The notes under the pieces: generated by a model
What the model saw: the letters and a program-made list of their open reading frames with translations, nothing else
The model's database searches: none
Told to the model about the DNA's origin: nothing
Part shown: positions 9,115 through 17,475 of the stretch, piece after piece
Position numbering within the stretch: the stretch's first letter is position 1
Layout: every line of letters starts with the position of its first letter
Assembly: GCF_016773205.1 (NCBI RefSeq)
Contig: NZ_JAETWB010000001.1
Span: forward strand, 930,001 to 994,000
Length of the DNA: 64,000 bases
Reading direction: 5' to 3'
From: Belnapia arida
GTDB taxonomy: Bacteria; Pseudomonadota; Alphaproteobacteria; Acetobacterales; Acetobacteraceae
Position numbers and translations under genes: made by a program

Positions 9115-9603
9115 TCAATACCCTAGCAAGGATTCAAGCGGCCCCTTGGGGAGCTGCACCAGGAACCAGACCTCGAAGACGAGGAAGCAGGTCACGGCTA
9201 CGCCGAGGCCCGCCGCCATCGACCGCGCCCAGCCGAAGCCGCCCAGCCGGTGCATGAACCAGGCGACCAGCGCGGCGGAGGCGAGGTAGATGCCGGTGAA
9301 GGGGATCGCCGCCACGTAAAGCGCCGTCGGCACCAGCACGGAGGCCACCAGCCGCAGCTGACCCCAGCTGGCGAAGAGCCCGCTCTCCGCCCGCGCCCGC
9401 ACCGCCTGCAGCAGCGTCCCCGCGCTCGCCGCGACGAGGATCACGCCGATCCAGAAGGGGAAGGTGCCGGATTGCGGCCCATCCGCACCCCAGCCCGTGC
9501 CGATCCTGAGGCTGTCGCCGATCGCCGCCGTCCCGGCCAGCGCGAAGGCCAGCGCCGTGCCGGCCTCCACCATGCTCATGCGGAGCCCGCGTCCGGCGCT
9601 CAT
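9115..9603 (-). CDS. tctB: Tripartite tricarboxylate transporter, small membrane subunit TctB
   Basis: A 162-residue protein with four hydrophobic segments: one after the N-terminus (GTALAFALAGTAAI), then FPFWIGVILVAASAGTLL, VASVLVPTALYVAAIPFTG and the final AAGLGVAVTCFLVFEVWFLVQL. GPQSGTFPFWIG is the typical TctB signature. The start at 9603 overlaps the tctC stop as ATGA, the usual translational-coupling arrangement. The reading frame is open further upstream, but that part reads as antisense-like residues inside tctC. It is required with TctA for transport; its exact role is not established. Confidence 0.9.
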   Translation of the reverse strand: MSAGRGLRMSMVEAGTALAFALAGTAAIGDSLRIGTGWGADGPQSGTFPFWIGVILVAASAGTLLQAVRARAESGLFASWGQLRLVASVLVPTALYVAAIPFTGIYLASAALVAWFMHRLGGFGWARSMAAGLGVAVTCFLVFEVWFLVQLPKGPLESLLGY

Positions 9604-10598
9604 GCCAGGAACCCCGCCTCCTGCATCAGCGTGCGGTGCCGCGCCTCCTCCTTCGTCAGCCAGGCGCGGAAGGCATCGCCCGTCATGCTCGTGCTGTTGA
9701 AGGCGCCCTGCTGCATCAGCTCGCGCCAGTCCGGCGTCTCGCGCACCTTCTCGAGCAGCCCTTCGTAGAAGGCGACCTGCGCCGGCTGGACGCCTGCCGG
9801 CATGAAGATGCCACGCAGCATCAGGTATTCGACATCGAGCCCGGTCTCCTTCGCGGTCGGGATGTCGGACCAGGCCATGGTCTCCGTCATCTTCTCGGTA
9901 TTGGCGAGGCGCTGGCTGTCGAAGACGCAGAGCGGGCGGAGCGCACCGGAGCGCCAATGCGTCACCGCCTCGATCGGGTTGTTAACGCTGGCGTCGACAT
10001 GCTTGCCGACAAGCTGCACCGCGACCTCGCCGCCGCCGCGATAGGGCACGTAGGTGAGCTGCGCGCCCGTCGCCTTGCCGATGGCGACGGCGATGATCTG
10101 GTCCTCTTGCTTCGAGCCGGTGCCGCCGAGCTTCAGCCGCTCCTGCTTCGCCGCGGCGATGAACTCGGCCGCCGTCTTCCAGGGCGACTCCGCATTCACC
10201 CAGAGCACGAATTCGTCGAGCGCCAGCATGGCGACCGGCGTCAGGTCCTGCCAGTTGAAGGGCACGCCGGTCGCCATCGGTGTGGTGAAGAGGTTGGAGA
10301 GGGTGATGACGATCATGTGCGGGTTGCCCCGCGCGCCCTTGGCCTCGAGGAAGCCTTCCGCCCCCGCGCCGCCGGCCTTGTTCACCACGACCATCGGCTG
10401 GCGCATCAGCTTGTGCTTGGAGACGATGCCCTGGATGACCCGCGCCATCTGGTCGGCGCCGCCGCCGGTGCCGGCCGGGACGATGAACTGCACCGGCCGC
10501 GTCGGCTCCCAGCCTTTCTGGGCAATGGCGGGAGAGACGAGGGCGGCCGCACCGGCCCCGATCAGCAGCGAACGGCGGAAGCATCCAGCAGGTGGCAT
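9600..10598 (-). CDS. tctC: Bug/TctC family periplasmic receptor of the tctCBA system
   Basis: A 332-residue solute receptor. The signal peptide runs from MPPAGCFRRSLLIGAGAAAL to about SPAIAQ, followed by the mature WEPTRPVQFIVPAGTGGGAD. Further features are VVVNKAGGAGAEGFLEAKG, YVPYRGGGEVAVQLVG and the late segment AYYEG-like QVAFYEGLLEKVRETPDW. The start at 10598 has GGAGAA at good spacing; an upstream in-frame ATG adds an unlikely leader. First gene of tctCBA and divergent from the acyl-CoA ligase operon, so the ligand may be the dicarboxylate or carboxylate that the ligase activates. Confidence 0.9.
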   Translation of the reverse strand: MPPAGCFRRSLLIGAGAAALVSPAIAQKGWEPTRPVQFIVPAGTGGGADQMARVIQGIVSKHKLMRQPMVVVNKAGGAGAEGFLEAKGARGNPHMIVITLSNLFTTPMATGVPFNWQDLTPVAMLALDEFVLWVNAESPWKTAAEFIAAAKQERLKLGGTGSKQEDQIIAVAIGKATGAQLTYVPYRGGGEVAVQLVGKHVDASVNNPIEAVTHWRSGALRPLCVFDSQRLANTEKMTETMAWSDIPTAKETGLDVEYLMLRGIFMPAGVQPAQVAFYEGLLEKVRETPDWRELMQQGAFNSTSMTGDAFRAWLTKEEARHRTLMQEAGFLA

Positions 10599-10664
10599 TC
10601 TCGTTTCTCCGGCAATGCGTTGCGGTCGTGGAACCGCATCAGGACCCCCGGGTTGCGGCGGAAA

Positions 10665-10693
10665 TTGAGGTAAATCAACGAAAAGCGTGTAAA
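10665..10693 (+). promoter_or_regulatory. Candidate promoter of the acyl-CoA ligase operon
   Basis: TTGAGG at 10665-10670 and TGTAAA at 10688-10693 have 17-base spacing. The -35 box overlaps an inverted repeat, TTGA-N6-TCAA at 10665-10678, in the divergent region shared with tctC. A regulator site is possible but no regulator is encoded nearby. Confidence 0.4.
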
Positions 10694-10771
10694 GCGCCGC
10701 CACGGCCCCACTTGCCCGCCGCCCGCCGCTGATGCAGAGAAAGGCCCGAAGTCGCCGGAGGAAGCACCCCC

Positions 10772-12289
10772 ATGCCCGCCATCAGCACCCTCGCCGAACT
10801 CCTCGCGGCCGGGGCCGCCGACCGGCCCGCCATCCGCGCGCCCGAGCGCCCGCCGCTGAGCTATGCCGGCCTCCGTGCGCTCGCGGAGCGGACGCTCGCC
10901 AGCCTCAACGGCATGGGCATCGGCCGCGGCGACCGCGTGGCGATCGTCCTGCCGAACGGCCCCGAGATGGCCGCCGCCTTCGTCGCCATCGCCGGCGCCG
11001 CCACCACCGCGCCGCTGAACCCCGCCTACAAGGACGAGGAGTTCGAGTTCTACCTGACCGACCTCAAGGCCAAGGCGCTGGTCGTGCAGCAGGGGATGGA
11101 GACGCCTGCCCGGGCCGTCGCCGCCCGTCTCTCCGTCCCCGTGCTGGAGCTGGTCCCCGGCGAGGCCGCAGGCGAGTTCACCCTGGCCGGCGGCAACCCG
11201 GCGGCCGCCGCGCAGCCCGGCCCAGCTGGCGCCGACGATGTCGCCCTCGTGCTGCACACTTCCGGCACCACGGCGCGCCCGAAGATCGTGCCGCTGACGC
11301 ACACCAATGTCACCGCCTCGGCCGGCAGCATCGCGGCGACGCTGAAGCTGACGCCGGAGGATGCCTGCCTCAACGTCATGCCGCTCTTCCACATCCATGG
11401 GCTGATCGCGGCGACGCTCTCCTCGCTCTCCGCCGGCGCCTCGGTGATCTGCACGCCCGGCTTCAACGCGCTGCGCTTCTTCGGCTGGCTCGATGCCGAG
11501 CGCCCGACCTGGTACACCGCCGTGCCGACCATGCATCAGGCGATCCTTCAGCGTGCCGAGCGCAACCGGGAGATCATCGCCCGCGCGCCGCTGCGCTTTC
11601 TTCGCTCCTCCTCCGCCTCGCTGCCGGCCCAGGCGATGCGCGACCTCGCCACCGCCTTCAACGCCCCGGTCATCGAGGCCTACGGCATGACTGAGGCCAG
11701 CCACCAGATGTGCAGCAACCCGCTGCCGCCGCGGGCGCAGAAGCCCGGCTTGGTCGGCCTGCCGGCGGGCCCGGAGGTCGCCATCATGGCCGATGACGGC
11801 AGCATCCTGCCGCAGGGCGAGATCGGCGAGGTCGTCATCCGCGGCCCCAACGTCACCAAGGGCTACGAGGCGAACCCCGAGGCCAACGCCAAGGCCTTCA
11901 CCAATGGCTGGTTCCGCACCGGCGACCAGGGCATGCTCGACGAGGACGGCTACCTGATGCTGACGGGGCGCCTGAAGGAGCTGATCAAGCGCGGCGGCGA
12001 GCAGGTCAGCCCGCTCGAGGTCGATGGCATCCTCTCCGAGCATCCGGCCGTCGCCCAGGCGCTCACCTTCTCCATCCCGCACCCGATGCTTGGCGAGGAG
12101 GTCGGCGCTGCCGTCGTCCTGCGCGAGGGGATGGAATGCAGCGAGCGCGAGCTGCGCGACTTCGCGGCCAAGCACCTCGCCGACTTCAAGGTGCCGCGCA
12201 AGGTCGTCTTCCTCCCCGAGATCCCGAAGGGGGCGACGGGCAAGCTGATGCGCATCGGCCTCGCCGAGAAGCTGGGCATTACCGCATGA
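10772..12289 (+). CDS. AMP-dependent acyl-CoA ligase, oxalate-CoA-ligase-like
   Basis: A 505-residue adenylate-forming ligase that makes an acyl-AMP and then an acyl-CoA. The phosphate loop is LHTSGTTARPK (161-171), where Ala-Arg replaces the usual Gly-x. MPLFHIHGLIAATLSSL, YGMTEASHQM, the GWFRTGDQG hinge region, GRLKELIKRGGEQVSP and the catalytic Lys in KGATGKLMRIGL are all present. Overall pattern, length and the HIHG segment resemble oxalyl-CoA synthetases of the Pcs60/AAE3 type, but specificity cannot be proven from sequence. A ribosome site, GGAGGAAG, precedes the ATG. The stop overlaps the next gene as ATGA. The facing tctCBA system could supply its carboxylate. Confidence 0.88.
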   Translation: MPAISTLAELLAAGAADRPAIRAPERPPLSYAGLRALAERTLASLNGMGIGRGDRVAIVLPNGPEMAAAFVAIAGAATTAPLNPAYKDEEFEFYLTDLKAKALVVQQGMETPARAVAARLSVPVLELVPGEAAGEFTLAGGNPAAAAQPGPAGADDVALVLHTSGTTARPKIVPLTHTNVTASAGSIAATLKLTPEDACLNVMPLFHIHGLIAATLSSLSAGASVICTPGFNALRFFGWLDAERPTWYTAVPTMHQAILQRAERNREIIARAPLRFLRSSSASLPAQAMRDLATAFNAPVIEAYGMTEASHQMCSNPLPPRAQKPGLVGLPAGPEVAIMADDGSILPQGEIGEVVIRGPNVTKGYEANPEANAKAFTNGWFRTGDQGMLDEDGYLMLTGRLKELIKRGGEQVSPLEVDGILSEHPAVAQALTFSIPHPMLGEEVGAAVVLREGMECSERELRDFAAKHLADFKVPRKVVFLPEIPKGATGKLMRIGLAEKLGITA

Positions 12290-13263
12290 AGATCTGCATC
12301 TACGGCGCCGGCGCCATCGGCGGCCTCATGGCGGCGAAGCTGGCCGCCAAGGGCGACACCGAAGTGACGGTCATCGCCCGCGGCCCGCATCTTGCGGCCA
12401 TGCAGGCGAGCGGCCTCAAGCTGATCAGCGATGGCCAGGAGAGCATCACCCGCCCGCGCTGCGTCGCGACCGCCGAGGAGGCGGGGCCGCAGGACTATGT
12501 GCTGATTACGCTGAAGGCCCATTCGCTGCCCGGCGTCGCGCGGCAGATGCAGCCGCTGCTCGGGCCGCAGACGACCATCGTCTCCGCCGTCAACGGCATC
12601 CCCTGGTGGTATTTCTACAAGCTCCCCGGCCCCTACGAGGACCGCCGCGTCGCCAGCGTCGATCCGGACGGCGCGCTTTGGGAGGCGCTGCACCCCTCGC
12701 GCGTCCTCGGCTGCATCATCTACCCGGCCGCCGACGTGCCGGAGCCGGGCGTCGTCAACCACACCTATGGCGACCGCTTCTCGCTCGGCGAGCCGGATGG
12801 CAGCCGGTCGGAGCGGGCAGGGGCCTTGTCCGCCGCCCTGGTGGCCGCCGGCTTCAAGGCGCCGGTGCGGCCCAAGATCCGCGACGAGATCTGGGTGAAG
12901 CTCTGGGGCAACCTCGCCTTCAACCCGCTCTCCGCGCTGACCGGCGCGACGCTCGACGTCATCACCGGCGAGGGCGAGCTGCGCGCAGTCTGCCGCGCCA
13001 TGATGCTGGAGGCGCAAGCCATCGCCGAGGCGCTCGGCACCCGCTTCGCCATCGATGTCGACAAGCGCATCGCCGGCGGCGCCGAGGTCGGCGCGCACAA
13101 GACTTCCATGCTGCAGGATCTGGAGCGCGGCCGGCCGATGGAGATCGACGCGCTGCTCGGCGTCATCGTCGAGCTGTCGGAACTGGTGGACCAGCCGGCG
13201 CCCACATGCCGCACCGTGCTCGCCCTGTTGCGCACCCGCGCCCGCCTCGCCGGGTGCTACTGA
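12286..13263 (+). CDS. 2-dehydropantoate 2-reductase family protein
   Basis: A 325-residue protein with an N-terminal NADPH-binding motif CIYGAGAIGGLMAAKLA and the ketopantoate-reductase C-terminal helical domain (KIRDEIWVKLWGNLAFNPLSAL, then GAEVGAHKTSMLQDLERGRP). It could serve pantothenate synthesis (PanE), but its location as the second gene behind a CoA ligase, with an ATGA overlap, hints at reduction of another 2-keto acid in the same catabolic unit. Paralogues with such roles are common in this group. The start at 12286 follows from the overlap and from the nucleotide-binding motif at the very N-terminus. Confidence 0.85.
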   Translation: MKICIYGAGAIGGLMAAKLAAKGDTEVTVIARGPHLAAMQASGLKLISDGQESITRPRCVATAEEAGPQDYVLITLKAHSLPGVARQMQPLLGPQTTIVSAVNGIPWWYFYKLPGPYEDRRVASVDPDGALWEALHPSRVLGCIIYPAADVPEPGVVNHTYGDRFSLGEPDGSRSERAGALSAALVAAGFKAPVRPKIRDEIWVKLWGNLAFNPLSALTGATLDVITGEGELRAVCRAMMLEAQAIAEALGTRFAIDVDKRIAGGAEVGAHKTSMLQDLERGRPMEIDALLGVIVELSELVDQPAPTCRTVLALLRTRARLAGCY

Positions 13264-13302
13264 CCGCAAGCTTGGGTTGCGGTGCGGTCGCCGTGACACC
13301 AA

Positions 13303-13331
13303 TTGTCCGTCCGGATCGGCCGGGCCATAAT
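13303..13331 (+). promoter_or_regulatory. Sigma-70-type promoter of the lipoprotein trio
   Basis: TTGTCC at 13303-13308 and CATAAT at 13326-13331 are separated by 17 bases. The predicted transcript start, near 13338, lies just before the ribosome site, so the leader would be very short. Confidence 0.6.
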
Positions 13332-13351
13332 CCGGCCCGGAGATGACGCGC

Positions 13352-13921
13352 ATGCGACGGAGACTGCCCTCGCTCATGGCCGCTGCCCTGCTCGCGCTGA
13401 CGGGCTGCGGCGCCCCCCAGCCCTATGCCACGCTGCCACGCGACGCCGTCACCGGCGCCGGCGACCCGACGCGCGCCGCCATCATCGGCAGCGCCTACGC
13501 CTTCGCCAGCCGCCCCGCCGGCCCGGAGGCCGCCCGCGCCGCCGCCGAGGTCGAATACCTCGCCACCGAGATTCCGTCTGGCCCGCGCTGGATCGATTTC
13601 AACCCGACCATCGCCCTCAGCCTGCGCGATGCCCGCGCCGAACTGCACGAGGCCCTCGGCATCGCCGGGGATGCGCCGCCGCAGGCGGTGGTCGATGGCC
13701 TCTTCGCCGCCTCCCGCGCGCTGCGCCGGGGCGATGCGGGGGCGGCCCGCGCCGCGCTCGGCGCACCGGCCTTTCCGGATGGCGCCGCCACCCTGCAACG
13801 GCTCGCCCGCCTGCCCGACCTGCCCCGCACCCGCACCGCCACCGCGCTGGCCGAGCGCGAACTCTATCGCGTGGAGCAGGACAACCAGATCTCCTCCGGT
13901 GGGGATGGGGCCAAGCTGTGA
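13352..13921 (+). CDS. Lipoprotein of unknown function, copy 1 of a tandem trio
   Basis: A 189-residue protein starting MRRRLPSLMAAALLALTGC; the lipobox LTGC predicts lipidation and an envelope location. I know no function. It shares an order of segments with the next two genes: GAGDPTRAAI, then AEVEYLATE, LRDARAELHEALGI, QAVVDGLFAASRAL, and AFPDGAATLQRLARLPDLP with TATAL. The mature part is Ala-rich and mostly helical. GGAG at 13339-13342 is 9 bases from the ATG at 13352 but touches the ATG at 13343, so I prefer the former. It is first in an apparent operon behind a clear promoter. Confidence 0.78.
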   Translation: MRRRLPSLMAAALLALTGCGAPQPYATLPRDAVTGAGDPTRAAIIGSAYAFASRPAGPEAARAAAEVEYLATEIPSGPRWIDFNPTIALSLRDARAELHEALGIAGDAPPQAVVDGLFAASRALRRGDAGAARAALGAPAFPDGAATLQRLARLPDLPRTRTATALAERELYRVEQDNQISSGGDGAKL

Positions 13922-13946
13922 CCACACATCTGGGGGAACGCTCACG

Positions 13947-14507
13947 ATGATCCGGACCGCCCTGCCGCTCGCCGCCCTGCTCGCGCTCGGCGCCTGCGCC
14001 CTACCGCCGCCGCCCGAATCCGCAAGCCTGCCGGCCGATGCCGTCATCGGCGCGGGCGACCCGCTGCGCAGCGCCATCGCCAATACCTCGGTCGCCTTCT
14101 CCAGCCAGGCCCTGCTCGCCGGTCGCCCGGCCGAGGCCGCCCGCGCCGTGGCGCAGATGGAGTGGCTGGCGGTCGAGATGCCGACCAACCCGCGCCTCAC
14201 CAGCGTCTCGCCCAGCATCATCGGCCAGATGGCCGCCGCCCGGGCCGAGTGGCGCGCGGCCCTCGGCATCGCCCCCGACGTGCCGGCGCAGCCGGTCATC
14301 AATGGGCTCTACGCCGCCGCCCGGGCGCTCAGCGCGCAGCAGGGAGACCCGGCCGCCGCCCTCTCCACTTCCGCCTTCCCGCAGGGCGGTCAGGCGACGC
14401 TGCTCCGGCTCGCCGCGCTGCCCAGCCTGCCGCTGACGAACTCCGCCGCGGTTACCGCGACGGATGCCATCCGCCAGCGCGACTCCCAATCGAACCGCCG
14501 CCTGTGA
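13947..14507 (+). CDS. Lipoprotein of unknown function, copy 2 of a tandem trio
   Basis: A 186-residue paralogue of the preceding gene. MIRTALPLAALLALGAC gives a lipobox ending in Cys17. The shared segments recur as GAGDPLRSAI, VAQMEWLAVEMPTNPR, MAAARAEWRAALGI, QPVINGLYAAARAL, and AFPQGGQATLLRLAALPSLPLT. TGGGGGA-type purine-rich sequence precedes the ATG. It starts 25 bases after copy 1 and its stop overlaps the start of copy 3 by one base (TGATG). No catalytic motif is visible; role unknown. Confidence 0.75.
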   Translation: MIRTALPLAALLALGACALPPPPESASLPADAVIGAGDPLRSAIANTSVAFSSQALLAGRPAEAARAVAQMEWLAVEMPTNPRLTSVSPSIIGQMAAARAEWRAALGIAPDVPAQPVINGLYAAARALSAQQGDPAAALSTSAFPQGGQATLLRLAALPSLPLTNSAAVTATDAIRQRDSQSNRRL

Positions 14508-15133
14508 TGCGCCGGTCCGGCCTGGTCCTGGTTCTCGCCTTTGCCGGCTGCGCCGAGATGCAGCAGCGTCCGCCGGCGCCTCCTTCGGACCTCGCCGCCG
14601 GCGCCTCGGACCCGGCGCGGGCGGCGATCGAGGGGGCGGCCCAGGCCTTCGCAGATCGTGGCCGCGGCCTCTCCGGGCAGCCGGCCGCCGCTGCGATAGC
14701 CGCCGCCCGGCTCGAGTATGCGACCGAGGCGCTGGAGCGCGACCCGCGCTTCGCCCCGGTGCCGGAGGCGGTGCGCCGCCAGATGCAGCTCGCCCGCGCC
14801 GAGCTGCGGGATGCGCTCGGCGTTCAGGAGGCGGCGGCGCCCCGCCCGGTAATCGACGCCCTGCTCGCCGCCGCCCGCGGGCTCCGCGCCAACAATCCGC
14901 CTGCCGCCGCCCGTGCGGTGCCGGCACCGCTCTTCCGTCCCGGCGGTGAGCGATCGGTCGCAAGGCTCGGCGAGCTTGGCCCCCTGCCGCAGACCTCCAA
15001 CGCCACCGCCCTGCTCGCCCAGCTGATCTCTCAGCTCGATGCCGAGGGCGGTTGGACCGGCACCCGGCAGGCGGAGACGAGCGGCGTCAACATCACTACC
15101 TTCGGCCTCGGCAACGGCGGCATCGGCTACTAG
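14507..15133 (+). CDS. Lipoprotein of unknown function, copy 3 of a tandem trio
   Basis: A 208-residue third paralogue. MRRSGLVLVLAFAGC gives a lipobox (FAGC). Shared segments: GASDPARAAIEGAAQAFADR, ARLEYATEALERDPRF, MQLARAELRDALGV, RPVIDALLAAARGL and LFRPGGERSVARLGELGPLP with NATALL. It differs by a Gly-rich C-terminal tail of about 30 residues (GGWTGTRQAETSG to FGLGNGGIGY). Translation is probably coupled to copy 2 through a one-base overlap. The iron alcohol dehydrogenase starts 56 bases later with its own ribosome site and may be a separate unit. Confidence 0.75.
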   Translation: MRRSGLVLVLAFAGCAEMQQRPPAPPSDLAAGASDPARAAIEGAAQAFADRGRGLSGQPAAAAIAAARLEYATEALERDPRFAPVPEAVRRQMQLARAELRDALGVQEAAAPRPVIDALLAAARGLRANNPPAAARAVPAPLFRPGGERSVARLGELGPLPQTSNATALLAQLISQLDAEGGWTGTRQAETSGVNITTFGLGNGGIGY

Positions 15134-15189
15134 CGGGGCCGCTGGCCCCCGCCTATCCTCCGCCCCAATCCCCGGGGAGGACCTTAGCC

Positions 15190-16359
15190 ATGACCGCCAC
15201 CATCGTCTCGCCGCGCCTGATGCGCATCGGCGGCGGCAGCGTCGCGCAGGCCGCCGAGGTGCTCGGCCTCTTCGGCCTCTCCCAACCGCTCGTCGTCACC
15301 GACCCGTGGATGGTTTCCTCCGGCACCATCGAGCGCGCGCTGCTGTCCCCGCTGCGTGCCGCCGGCCTCCGCCTCGAGGTCTTCAGCGAGACCGTCCCCG
15401 ATCCGACCGACACCGTCATCGAGGCCGGCGCCGCCCTGTTGCGCGGCGGCGGTTTCGATAGCCTGATCGGCTTTGGCGGCGGCAGCCCGATGGACACGGC
15501 GAAGGCCATGGCCATCCTCGCCGCCGCCCCGGCAGGCGCCAAGATGCGCGACTTCAAGGTCCCCGCCCAGGCCGATCGCGGCCTCGTCCCCGTTATCTGC
15601 ATCCCGACCACCGCCGGCACCGGTTCGGAGGCGACGCGCTTCACCGTCATCACCGACACGGAGACCGAGGAGAAGATGCTGATCGCCGGCCTCGGCGCCC
15701 TGCCGCTTGCCGCCATCGTCGATTACGAGCTGACCTTCAGCGTTCCGCCGCGCACCACCGCCGATACGGGCATCGACAGCCTGACCCATGCGCTCGAGGC
15801 CTATGTCTCGAAGCGCGCCAACCCGCATGCCGACAGCCTGGCCCTCTCGGCCATGCAGCTGATCGGCCGCCATCTCCGCCCGGCCTACCACCAGCCCCGG
15901 AATGCCGCGGCGCGCGAGGCAATGATGCTTGGCGCCATGCAGGCAGGCCTCGCTTTCTCCAACTCCTCTGTCGCGCTCGTCCATGGCATGAGCCGCCCGA
16001 TCGGCGCGCATTTCCATGTGCCGCACGGCCTCTCCAACGCCATGCTGCTGCCCGCAGTCACCGAATTCGGGTTGAACGATGCCCTGCCGCGCTATGCCGA
16101 GGCGGCGCGGGCCATTGGCGTCGCCACCCGCGAGGACAGCGACGAGGCCGCCGCCTCCAGGCTGCTGGAGGAGCTGCGCGCGCTGAACCAGGAGCTCGGC
16201 GTGCCGACGCCGAAGGAGTACGGCATCGGCGGCAACCGCTGGGAGGGGCTGCTGCCGCTCATGGCGAAGCAGGCGCTCGCCTCCGGCAGCCCCGCCAACA
16301 ACCCGCGGGTACCGACCGAGGCGGAGATCGTCGATCTCTACCGCCGCATCTACGGGTGA
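15190..16359 (+). CDS. Iron-containing (type III) alcohol dehydrogenase
   Basis: A 389-residue NAD(P)-dependent dehydrogenase. GFGGGSPMDTAKAMAIL is the nucleotide-binding motif. IPTTAGTGSEAT follows, and metal ligands lie in DTGIDSLTHALEAYVSK and in VHGMSRPIGAHFHVPHG, which holds several His. The class interconverts alcohols and aldehydes or hydroxy acids; the substrate is not apparent. GGGGAGGA at about 15174-15181 supports the ATG at 15190. It follows the lipoprotein trio on the same strand; a functional link is not evident. Confidence 0.92.
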   Translation: MTATIVSPRLMRIGGGSVAQAAEVLGLFGLSQPLVVTDPWMVSSGTIERALLSPLRAAGLRLEVFSETVPDPTDTVIEAGAALLRGGGFDSLIGFGGGSPMDTAKAMAILAAAPAGAKMRDFKVPAQADRGLVPVICIPTTAGTGSEATRFTVITDTETEEKMLIAGLGALPLAAIVDYELTFSVPPRTTADTGIDSLTHALEAYVSKRANPHADSLALSAMQLIGRHLRPAYHQPRNAAAREAMMLGAMQAGLAFSNSSVALVHGMSRPIGAHFHVPHGLSNAMLLPAVTEFGLNDALPRYAEAARAIGVATREDSDEAAASRLLEELRALNQELGVPTPKEYGIGGNRWEGLLPLMAKQALASGSPANNPRVPTEAEIVDLYRRIYG

Positions 16360-16407
16360 GCCGGGGCGGGGATGGGTTTCTTCCTCGCCCTTGCGAGCTC
16401 CCTTCGG

Positions 16408-17325
16408 TCAGCTCCGGACGGAACCCCGCCACCGCCCATGCCACCGCGCCAGCGCCTCCGCCGGCAGCGGCCGGCTGACCAGGTAGCCCTGCGCATGATG
16501 CACGCCGAGGCCACGGACCACCTGCCAGATCCGCTGGTCGGACACCCCCTCGGCTATCACCTGCTTCCCTGAGGCCTCCGCCAGCCGCACCATGCGCCGC
16601 ACCTCGCGCCGGGCATGGGCATCGCCCGGCAGCTGCTCGACGAGCGATCGGTCCAGCTTCAGCGCGGCGAAGGGCAGGCCGAAGAGCCAGCTCCGCTCGT
16701 CATGCAGGATGATGTCGTCGAGCAGCACCCGGTGACCCGCCTCGCGCAGCCGCATCAGCGCCCGGCGCAGCGCCGAGCGGTCCCTGACTTCGGTGGTCTC
16801 GGTCAGCTCCAGCGCCACCTGCCGCGGATGCAGCCCGCCTGCCCGCAGGGCCCGGTGCAGCCAGGCCGGCAGGTCCGGCAGCAGCAGCTGGCCGAGCGGC
16901 AGGTTGACCGAGACGCTGAGCCGCAGCCTTTGCCAGAGTGGCGCCAGCTCCGCCGCCGCCCGCGTAGCCACCAGCATGGAGAGGGCGCGTACCAGCCCGC
17001 TGCTCTCGGCCAGCGGGACGAAGCGGTCAGGCGAGATCAGCGTTGGCGGCTTGTGCCAGCGTGCAAGGGCCTCGACCATCACCGGCCGCCGGTCGGCGAA
17101 GCGCACGACTGGCTGATAATGCACGGAAACCTCGCCATTGCTCAGCCCGGCGGCCAGGTCAGCCGCGTCGCCCTGCAGTCCCAGCAGAGGTGCGACCTCG
17201 GAATGGGCAGCCAGCCATGGTGTCGGTGGCCCGGCGACCCTCGTCATCGACCTGGACGTCTTTCCATCTGGAGCCGCGGCACGATAGAGAGTGCGATGCA
17301 ATGGCGCTATGACTAAATTCGACAT
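16408..17325 (-). CDS. EAL-domain protein, probable cyclic-di-GMP phosphodiesterase
   Basis: A 305-residue protein with a short N-terminal part and one EAL domain (about 60-295), without a GGDEF domain or membrane segment. Catalytic elements are present: VEALARW (the EAL motif), SVNLP (Asn), ELTET (Glu), DD in LLDDII, LKLDRS (Lys), VIAEGV (Glu) and AQGYLVSRPL (Gln). The loop after DD reads II instead of the common FG. Hydrolysis of c-di-GMP to pGpG is therefore likely. No clear ribosome site precedes 17325; Met27 (MTRVAGP) is a possible alternative start. The upstream DNA (17326-17380) is unusually AT-rich and probably holds its promoter. Confidence 0.85.
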   Translation of the reverse strand: MSNLVIAPLHRTLYRAAAPDGKTSRSMTRVAGPPTPWLAAHSEVAPLLGLQGDAADLAAGLSNGEVSVHYQPVVRFADRRPVMVEALARWHKPPTLISPDRFVPLAESSGLVRALSMLVATRAAAELAPLWQRLRLSVSVNLPLGQLLLPDLPAWLHRALRAGGLHPRQVALELTETTEVRDRSALRRALMRLREAGHRVLLDDIILHDERSWLFGLPFAALKLDRSLVEQLPGDAHARREVRRMVRLAEASGKQVIAEGVSDQRIWQVVRGLGVHHAQGYLVSRPLPAEALARWHGRWRGSVRS

Positions 17326-17456
17326 TATTCACGTTTTATTGAGATCGCTACCCGTTTTGTCATGCCTGCATGGCGTTGGCACTGCCGGTCGCCAACCCGA
17401 ATTTCCCCGGCCGGCGACGACGAATGCAGGCTAGCCGCCAGGTACCTTTCAACGGG

Positions 17457-17475
17457 ACCGCCCTCTCTGGGCGGT
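17457..17475. terminator. Short hairpin downstream of secDF
   Basis: A perfect 7-bp stem (17457-17463 with 17469-17475) with a 5-base loop lies in the 230-base gap between the secDF stop and the EAL start. There is no T-run. A possible terminator for secDF; I see nothing else in this gap except AT-rich promoter-like DNA next to the EAL gene. Confidence 0.35.

Noticed and set aside
9604-9957. N-terminal extension of tctB
   Set aside because: The extra residues are antisense-like in composition and lie wholly inside tctC; the ATGA overlap at 9600-9603 is the natural start.
10562-12175. A 537-residue minus-strand frame opposite the acyl-CoA ligase
   Set aside because: Same shadow pattern of Gly, Arg and Asp repeats, no domain, opposite an unambiguous enzyme.
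13343-13351. ATG at 13343 as start of lipoprotein copy 1
   Set aside because: GGAG touches this ATG directly, while the ATG at 13352 has proper spacing; both give the same lipobox.
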